From: a bacterium
GTDB taxonomy: Bacteria; JALSQH01
Direction of reading: 5' to 3'
DNA: 7,003 bases
NCBI GenBank assembly: GCA_027004335.1
Contig: JALTID010000213.1
Coordinates: 1 to 7,003, forward strand
Part shown: positions 1 through 4,131 of the stretch, one piece after another
Layout of the letters: each line of letters begins with the position of its first letter
How positions within the stretch are numbered: the stretch's first letter is position 1
Program-made: the position numbers and the translations under genes
The notes under the pieces: model-generated
Database searches by the model: none
What the model saw: the letters and a program-made list of their open reading frames with translations, nothing else
What the model was told of the DNA's origin: nothing

Positions 1-297
1 ATGGTATACCATGTTGTTATGTGGAGAATTAAAGGAGAGGGAGAGGAAAAAAATAAAAATGCAAATTTTGTTATTGAAAAATTAAGATCTTTAAAAGATA
101 ATGTTCCTTTTCTAAAAGACCTTCATACTGGAATGAATTTTTCATCTTCGAAGAATGCCTTCGACATAATTTTAATAACTTCTTTTAAATCAAGAGAGGA
201 TCTAGATAATTACAGAAATCACCCCTATCATAAGAAAATTGTGGATGAGATTTCACCTTTTCTTTCTCAGAGCGCAGTGGTGGATTTTGAGGAATGA
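1..297 (+). CDS. Dabb-family (stress-responsive alpha/beta-barrel) small protein
   Basis: This is a 98-residue soluble protein. It opens with MVYHVVMWRIK, the strand typical of Dabb proteins (M-x-H-x-V-x-x-x), and carries the family's second hallmark YRNHPYH at residues 71-77, followed by a final strand ending VVDFEE. These proteins form dimeric ferredoxin-like barrels. A few plant and microbial members are enzymes or stress-induced, but most bacterial members have no assigned reaction, so no substrate can be named. The ATG is at the first base of the window, so no ribosome binding site can be seen, but the N-terminus fits the family start and the gene looks complete. The stop codon is followed within a few bases by the exporter gene, which implies one operon. 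Family assignment is fairly secure; function is unknown. Confidence 0.8.
   Translation: MVYHVVMWRIKGEGEEKNKNANFVIEKLRSLKDNVPFLKDLHTGMNFSSSKNAFDIILITSFKSREDLDNYRNHPYHKKIVDEISPFLSQSAVVDFEE
289..293 (+). promoter_or_regulatory. Ribosome binding site deciding the exporter start
   Basis: GAGGA lies inside the last codons of the Dabb gene. It is 7 nt before the ATG at 301 but only 4 nt before the in-frame TTG at 298. The spacing favours 301 as the true start of the exporter and suggests translational coupling with the upstream gene. Confidence 0.6.
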
Positions 298-300
298 TTG

Positions 301-1095
301 ATGTTACTGCTTGAAGCTACATTCATTTTTTTTGCAGCACTCCTCGCATCCATGTTCGGGCTGGGAGGTGGAATTCTCTATACCCCTTTTCAGTTGTGGA
401 TCGGTGTGGATTTTCATCTGGCAGTGATCACATCTCTCTTTCTTGTTTTTTTCACTTCACTTTCTTCCACTATTGTTTATAGAAAGAATAATCGCGTGGA
501 CTGGGTTCTCGGGATCATCATTGAGATCCCCACTGTGACAGGTGCCTATACAGGTGGAGTGCTCTCTTATTACATCCCTGTGATTTATCTCAGGTGGCTT
601 CTTGTTGTTCTAATTTTTCTCGCAGCTTATCTGATGGTAAGACCTGCTAGAGAAACCTCGCATACCCTGTGTAGTGGTGGGGAATCGGGGAAAAGGAAGA
701 TTTTTTGGTGGAATAGAAAATTGGGAGGAGAAAGGTATTCTTTGAATCTTCTCTGTGTCCTGATTATTATGTTTATTGTGGGAAACATTATAAGTATGGT
801 TGGTATAAGCGGAGGGGTTTTAAAGGTACCGATTATGGCAGAAATTTTCGGGGTACCCCTGCCGGTAGCTATAGGTTCCAGTGCATTTATGGTGGGACTT
901 ACCTCACTCGGGGGTCTGTTGGGGCATATAACTTTCACAAAGGTGAACTGGGGAATCCTTTTTCTTCTATTGATTCCAGTTATTCTGGGAGCCCAGATCG
1001 GGAGCAGGATCTCAATAAAGATGGAGAGGGAAAAGTTAAAAAAAGTATATGCATTATTTTTGATTGTTGTGGGGGTTATAACACTGGTGTTGTAG
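301..1095 (+). CDS. TauE/SafE-family (DUF81) membrane exporter
   Basis: This polytopic inner-membrane protein of 264 residues has about eight hydrophobic segments. It shows the internal duplication typical of the TauE/SafE (sulfite exporter) family: a first half with GLGGGILYTP near residues 20-29 and a second half with GISGGVLKVP near residues 168-177, each followed by a helix with a polar TS or SS pair. A hydrophilic, lysine-rich loop at about residues 115-148 joins the halves. Family members are proposed to export sulfite, sulfoacetate or related organosulfur anions, but substrate cannot be read from sequence and nothing nearby points to sulfur metabolism. The ATG at 301 is preferred over the TTG at 298 because of the GAGGA spacing. 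It directly follows the Dabb gene, probably in the same transcript. Confidence 0.88.
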   Translation: MLLLEATFIFFAALLASMFGLGGGILYTPFQLWIGVDFHLAVITSLFLVFFTSLSSTIVYRKNNRVDWVLGIIIEIPTVTGAYTGGVLSYYIPVIYLRWLLVVLIFLAAYLMVRPARETSHTLCSGGESGKRKIFWWNRKLGGERYSLNLLCVLIIMFIVGNIISMVGISGGVLKVPIMAEIFGVPLPVAIGSSAFMVGLTSLGGLLGHITFTKVNWGILFLLLIPVILGAQIGSRISIKMEREKLKKVYALFLIVVGVITLVL

Positions 1096-1130
1096 GGGAT
1101 TGATCTGAGCAATTGGATTTCCTCCCTTCT

Positions 1131-1159
1131 TTGATTTTTACCCTGTTATATGGTATCTT
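1131..1159 (+). promoter_or_regulatory. Weak candidate sigma70-type promoter for the small unknown gene
   Basis: TTGATT at 1131-1136 and TATCTT at 1154-1159 are separated by 17 nt, each matching four of six consensus bases. Transcription would start near 1166, just before the AAGAGG ribosome binding site. In an AT-rich genome such a match is easily fortuitous, and the gene may instead be read through from the exporter. Confidence 0.25.
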
Positions 1160-1167
1160 TATCAATA

Positions 1168-1172
1168 AGAGG
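1168..1172 (+). promoter_or_regulatory. Ribosome binding site fixing the start of the small unknown gene
   Basis: AGAGG sits 6 nt before the ATG at 1179. The longer frame back to TTG at 1113 has no comparable site, so 1179 is chosen. Confidence 0.5.
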
Positions 1173-1178
1173 TTGAAG

Positions 1179-1490
1179 ATGGCGAGGAAAAGAGAGGAAA
1201 AAGAAACAAGAGAAGGGGAAAATTTGACTGATCTTATAAAAAAGATCGCCTTTGGGGGTATTGGAGCGGTATCCCTTACTCAGGATGCTGTTTCAAAACT
1301 TGTTGTATCTATTACTCAGCAGGTTGATAAAAATAAAGAAGAGATAATCGGGGCTCTGGCAAATCAGTTTGGGACTGTTTTAAGGGAAGTTGATATTATG
1401 TGGTTGATGAAAAAGTTACTTACGGGCCTAACTATAAAAATAAACGCTGAGATAACTCTTGGATATAAAAAGGAGGATAAGAGACAATAA
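1179..1490 (+). CDS. Small charged helical protein of unknown function
   Basis: This 103-residue protein is not confidently recognised. It has a highly charged start (MARKREEKETREGE). A predicted helical stretch with a small glycine patch (IAFGGIGAVSLTQD, about residues 23-36) follows, then an amphipathic helix of about residues 37-82. A short strand-like segment IKINAEITLGY (about 86-96) and a lysine-rich tail end the protein. The arrangement of GAxxLTxD, KEEI and a terminal IxIxAEI recalls small phasin-like or coiled-coil proteins seen next to unrelated genes in deltaproteobacteria, but this is from memory and weak. The ATG at 1179 is used because AAGAGG precedes it at good spacing. Starting at TTG 1113 would add 22 residues with a hydrophobic stretch (FLPSLIFTLLYGIF), which could be a membrane anchor. 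It follows the exporter by 83 nt, and its stop codon touches the convergent tRNA gene. Confidence 0.6.
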   Translation: MARKREEKETREGENLTDLIKKIAFGGIGAVSLTQDAVSKLVVSITQQVDKNKEEIIGALANQFGTVLREVDIMWLMKKLLTGLTIKINAEITLGYKKEDKRQ

Positions 1491-1577
1491 TGGTGCAGGA
1501 GGAGGGACTCGAACCCTCACGGAGTTGCCCCCACAGGATCCTGAATCCTGCGCGTCTACCAGTTCCGCCACTCCTGC
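1491..1577 (-). tRNA. tRNA-Leu (anticodon CAG)
   Basis: On the minus strand this 87-nt class II tRNA folds completely. The acceptor stem GCAGGAG pairs with CTCCTGC, discriminator base A and an encoded CCA follow (1491-1493), and the D-loop contains GGTAGA. The anticodon stem CAGGA/TCCTG closes the loop TTCAGGA, placing anticodon CAG at 1541-1543. A long variable arm pairs GGGG with CTCC around GCAA, and the T-arm is GAGGG TTCGAGT CCCTC. The long variable arm, the A discriminator and the CAG anticodon identify it as leucine, reading CUG codons. It has its own promoter to the right. It is convergent with the small unknown gene with zero spacing, and I see no hairpin-plus-T-run terminator on its 3' side, although a T5 run occurs about 20 nt downstream inside that gene. 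Confidence 0.97.
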
Positions 1578-1589
1578 ACTTTGGTAAAT

Positions 1590-1617
1590 ATTATATGGAT
1601 GATTCACAGGAAGTCAA
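1590..1617 (-). promoter_or_regulatory. Sigma70-type promoter of tRNA-Leu
   Basis: On the minus strand the -35 box TTGACT (1612-1617) and the perfect -10 box TATAAT (1590-1595) are 16 nt apart. The predicted transcription start near 1582-1584 leaves a 5-7 nt leader before the mature tRNA 5' end at 1577. Both boxes lie within the 55-nt gap that also serves as the upstream region of the divergent cytochrome c gene. Confidence 0.85.
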
Positions 1618-1632
1618 AAAGGAAAATAGATT

Positions 1633-2010
1633 GTGAAGGATAAAATTTTTTTAATTCTAATTACGATTTTTTCCGTTTTTTTTCTTGTAGCAGCAGAATC
1701 TGTTACAACGACTACCAATTTAGGTGATCCAGTTATTGGTAAGGAAATCTATGAATCTCAGGGATGTGGTGCGTGTCACAGGATAAATGGTCTGGGTGGT
1801 ACAATTGGTCCGGATCTTTCTAAAATATTTGAGAAGTCAGATGATTATATCAGAGAATCCATTTTTGAGCCGGGAAAAGTTATTGCAAAAGGTTACAAAA
1901 ATGTTATGCCCTCTTATAAAGGTGTCTTAACAGAGAGTGATGTGGACAATATCATTGTCTATTTCAAATCACTTAATAAAAAAAAGAAGAGCATCAAAAA
2001 GAATAAGTAA
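1633..2010 (+). CDS. Periplasmic monohaem cytochrome c (class I, oxidase-subunit-II-like haem domain)
   Basis: This 125-residue electron carrier is predicted to be exported. It has a Sec signal peptide (MKDKIF, then a hydrophobic core to about residue 20, with probable cleavage near AAES), or the segment may stay as an N-terminal anchor. The haem attachment motif is CGACH at residues 45-49, and the sixth ligand is probably Met92 in the NVMPSY stretch. The order CxxCH, GPDLSKI, YIRESI-x-P, MPSY, then a terminal helix ending VYFKSL matches the haem c domain that is often fused to cytochrome c oxidase subunit II, here standing alone. The start is GTG at 1633 with AAGGAA 8 nt upstream. The tail is unusual: eight of the last ten residues are lysine or asparagine, giving a basic extension. 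No oxidase gene is nearby, so its redox partner is unknown. No clear promoter of its own is visible. Confidence 0.9.
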   Translation: MKDKIFLILITIFSVFFLVAAESVTTTTNLGDPVIGKEIYESQGCGACHRINGLGGTIGPDLSKIFEKSDDYIRESIFEPGKVIAKGYKNVMPSYKGVLTESDVDNIIVYFKSLNKKKKSIKKNK

Positions 2011-2036
2011 AGCATTTTGCAGGCTAAGATATCCCT

Positions 2037-2064
2037 TTGTCTCTTTTCCATTTAGCAGTATAAT
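2037..2064 (+). promoter_or_regulatory. Sigma70-type promoter for xseA and the downstream cluster
   Basis: TTGTCT at 2037-2042 and a perfect TATAAT at 2059-2064 are separated by 16 nt, the same spacing as in the tRNA-Leu promoter of this window. Transcription is predicted to start near 2070-2073, at or just before the xseA ATG (2073). No ribosome binding site lies between, so the message would be essentially leaderless. Confidence 0.7.
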
Positions 2065-2072
2065 ATTTTTCA

Positions 2073-3293
2073 ATGCAGGAACTTAGTAGAAATGGTAGAA
2101 GGATTTTTACTGTTAGTGAGCTTACCCGCCTTATAAGTGTTCTCCTTGAGGAGAATTTTTTCTTTATCTCAGTGATTGGTGAGGTGTCCAATTTAAGATT
2201 CCGTGGAAATCATGCCTATTTTTCTCTTAAAGATGATAGAGCTGTAATTAAGGTGGTGGTTTTTGATTTGCCTGGAAAGAGGCTTAATTTTGATTTAAAA
2301 GATGGAACCCAGGTTATATGTAATGGGAGACTTTCACTTTATGAAAAAAGAGGAGAATATCAAATAATTGCAGATAAAATAGAACTTGTAGGGAAGGGTC
2401 AGATCTTTCTTCAGATTGAACAATTAAAAGAAAAACTTAAAAAAGAGGGACTTTTTGATGAATCACTTAAAAGAGAGATTCCCTCTTTTCCCTGGAGAAT
2501 AGGGATTGTTACTTCTCCATCAGGAGCAGCCATCAGAGATATACTAAAAATGATCCTTGGAAAGGGACTCGGAGGAGAAATTGTTGTTTATCCCTCAAAG
2601 GTTCAGGGGGGCATTGCACATCTGCAACTGATTGAGGGGATCAGGCACTTAAATAATTACGACCTCGATGTTATCATAATTAGTAGAGGTGGTGGGGATA
2701 TTGAGGATCTCATGCCCTTCAATGATGAGAATCTGGCAAGAGAAATAAGGAAATCCAGTATCCCCATTATTTCTGCTGTGGGACATGAAATTGATTACAC
2801 AATTTCTGATCTTGTTGCTGATCTACGGGCGCCAACTCCAACTGCTGCAGGTGAAATAATAGCCAATTTGCAGATTCAATTTATGAGTAGATTTTCTGAA
2901 CTTGTTGAAAGAATGGGACTCGCAATTAGAAGAAGAGTCAGTGACAACTGGAACAGATTTCACTTTCTTGGGCGGAGACTTCTCACCTACCGTAATAGAA
3001 TAGATATGAAAATTCAGGAAATTGATATTCTTGAAATGAGAGTGATAAATGCCATGGATAGAATTGTTGTGGAGAAAAAAAGTCGTCTTGAATATTTTTC
3101 GAGAAGCCTTGATAATTTGAGTCCCTTAAGGGTCCTTGGTAGAGGTTATTCTATTATAACCAAGAAAGACACAGGTGAAATACTCTTTTCCCCTTCCCAG
3201 GTGAGAAAAGGAGAACTCCTGGATGTCAGACTTTCTGAAGGAGGTATTGAAGTTGAAGTCAAAAATATCAAAGATGGTGCTGATGATAGTTAG
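2073..3293 (+). CDS. xseA: Exodeoxyribonuclease VII large subunit
   Basis: This is the catalytic subunit of exonuclease VII, a cytoplasmic nuclease that degrades single-stranded DNA from both ends to oligonucleotides and acts in mismatch repair, recombination and tolerance of DNA-protein adducts. An N-terminal OB-fold (about residues 10-105, with GEVSN and YFSLKDD) is followed by the catalytic domain: GIVTSPSGAAIRDI (144-157), SRGGGDIEDL (204-213) and SAVGHEIDYTISDLVADLRAPTPTAA (234-259). Residues corresponding to the E. coli essential set Asp155, Arg205, His238 and Asp241 are present as D156, R205, H238 and D241. A coiled-coil-prone region follows, and the protein ends with the usual LSPLRVLGRGYSI segment. 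At 406 residues it is shorter than the E. coli enzyme (456), mainly in the coiled coil that binds XseB. ATG 2073 is the only possible start: a stop codon at 2061-2063 precedes it and the next candidates would cut the OB-fold. No xseB gene follows. Confidence 0.96.
   Translation: MQELSRNGRRIFTVSELTRLISVLLEENFFFISVIGEVSNLRFRGNHAYFSLKDDRAVIKVVVFDLPGKRLNFDLKDGTQVICNGRLSLYEKRGEYQIIADKIELVGKGQIFLQIEQLKEKLKKEGLFDESLKREIPSFPWRIGIVTSPSGAAIRDILKMILGKGLGGEIVVYPSKVQGGIAHLQLIEGIRHLNNYDLDVIIISRGGGDIEDLMPFNDENLAREIRKSSIPIISAVGHEIDYTISDLVADLRAPTPTAAGEIIANLQIQFMSRFSELVERMGLAIRRRVSDNWNRFHFLGRRLLTYRNRIDMKIQEIDILEMRVINAMDRIVVEKKSRLEYFSRSLDNLSPLRVLGRGYSIITKKDTGEILFSPSQVRKGELLDVRLSEGGIEVEVKNIKDGADDS
3238..3244 (+). 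promoter_or_regulatory. Strong ribosome binding site inside xseA for the M23 peptidase
   Basis: AAGGAGG lies in the xseA 3' end, 8 nt before TTG at 3253, which opens a frame with a classic signal peptide. It is the best Shine-Dalgarno match seen in the window and decides the start of the peptidase. The ATG at 3223 has a weaker AAGGAG at 3208-3213. Confidence 0.65.
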
Positions 3294-4131
3294 TGGGTTT
3301 TTATTTTTAGCAGATGCTAAAATTCAAGCTGTTGAAATAAACTTTTACCCCTCTTCTATATCTCAGGGGGATCCCGTGCTTGTCTCTGTTAAAGGTGATG
3401 TTAATAGTGTTCAGGGTAAAATATTTGGTAAAAAAGTGCTTTTTAAAAAGGTCATGGGAAAGTGGATTGCAATTTTCGGGGTTGACATTTTAAGAAAAAC
3501 AGGCGACTATTTTTTTCTATTAAAATGGTTTGATAGTAAGCATCATCCACATGAAGAAGAATGGAGGATTATCGTACATAGGAGGATTTTTCCACTACAA
3601 AAATTTACCGTTAGTAAAAAATATGATAAATATACTCCAGCAATTTTAAACAGGATAAAGAGAGAGAATTCACAGATCAGAGCTCTCTGGAAATTGAATA
3701 CACCGGTAAAATGGGAAGGCAGATTTCTACATCCCCTTGGAAGGAAATTTTATGGAGTTAAAGGACATGCTTTTGGTGATAGAAGGATTATCAATGGAAT
3801 TCCGAGAAAGCCTCATAGTGGTGCTGATTATCCTGTGCCGAGGGGAACTCCTGTATATGCACCGAATGAAGGGGTAGTGGTACTTACCGGTCACCACTAC
3901 TTTGCAGGAAATAGCATCTATATTGACCACGGAGGCGGATTGATAAGTATGTACTTTCATCTTTCAAAAATTGTGGTTAAGAAGGATCAACATGTAAAGA
4001 AAGGTCAGGAGATAGGCAGGGTGGGTTCCACTGGTAGAGTTACAGGTCCCCACCTGCATTTTGGTGTATACTGGCAGGGAGAAAGAATTGATCCCGACAA
4101 GCTTCTTGCTCTTCCTATCCCGGAGGAATGA
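3253..4131 (+). CDS. Secreted M23-family (LytM/peptidoglycan endopeptidase-like) metallopeptidase
   Basis: This is a predicted periplasmic zinc peptidase of 292 residues acting on peptidoglycan peptide bridges. Counted from TTG 3253, a signal peptide (MKSKISK, then a hydrophobic run to about residue 20) leads to an Ig-like beta domain (about 27-112), the linker segment ILNRIKREN common in this subfamily, and a C-terminal M23 domain (about 150-285). Zinc ligands are H188 and D192 (HSGAD) and H269 of GPHLHFG; H236 (YFHLS) and H267 complete the active site, so it should be catalytically active rather than a degenerate activator. The start is ambiguous. TTG 3253 has an ideal AAGGAGG, giving a 41-nt overlap with xseA. 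ATG 3223 is in frame with a weaker site and a 71-nt overlap. ATG 3274 or 3283 would shorten the signal peptide. It is probably coupled to xseA upstream and mutS downstream. Closest known architecture: M23 proteins with an Ig-like N-terminal domain. Confidence 0.9.
   Translation: MKSKISKMVLMIVSGFLFLADAKIQAVEINFYPSSISQGDPVLVSVKGDVNSVQGKIFGKKVLFKKVMGKWIAIFGVDILRKTGDYFFLLKWFDSKHHPHEEEWRIIVHRRIFPLQKFTVSKKYDKYTPAILNRIKRENSQIRALWKLNTPVKWEGRFLHPLGRKFYGVKGHAFGDRRIINGIPRKPHSGADYPVPRGTPVYAPNEGVVVLTGHHYFAGNSIYIDHGGGLISMYFHLSKIVVKKDQHVKKGQEIGRVGSTGRVTGPHLHFGVYWQGERIDPDKLLALPIPEE
4122..4126 (+). promoter_or_regulatory. Ribosome binding site of mutS
   Basis: GGAGG lies in the last codons of the peptidase gene. 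It is 4 nt before ATG 4131 and only 1 nt before ATG 4128, so the second ATG of the ATGATG pair is the more likely start. That ATG shares one base with the peptidase stop codon TGA (4129-4131). Confidence 0.55.

Noticed and set aside
627-1112. 161-codon open frame on the minus strand opposite the exporter
   Set aside because: It lies wholly antisense to a well-supported TauE/SafE gene, has no recognisable domain and no ribosome binding site of note.
1460-1490. Intrinsic terminator for tRNA-Leu on the minus strand
   Set aside because: A T5 run is present (1467-1471 as A's on the plus strand) but no stable hairpin precedes it.
1603-1632. Plus-strand promoter for cytochrome c (TTCACA at 1603-1608)
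   Set aside because: No acceptable -10 box occurs at 16-18 nt, and initiation would fall inside the coding sequence.
2011-2036. Terminator after the cytochrome c gene
   Set aside because: Only a trivial GCA/TGC pairing is visible and there is no T-run directly after it.
3727-3960. 77-codon minus-strand frame opposite the M23 domain
   Set aside because: It is a shadow of the conserved catalytic region of the peptidase with no domain content.
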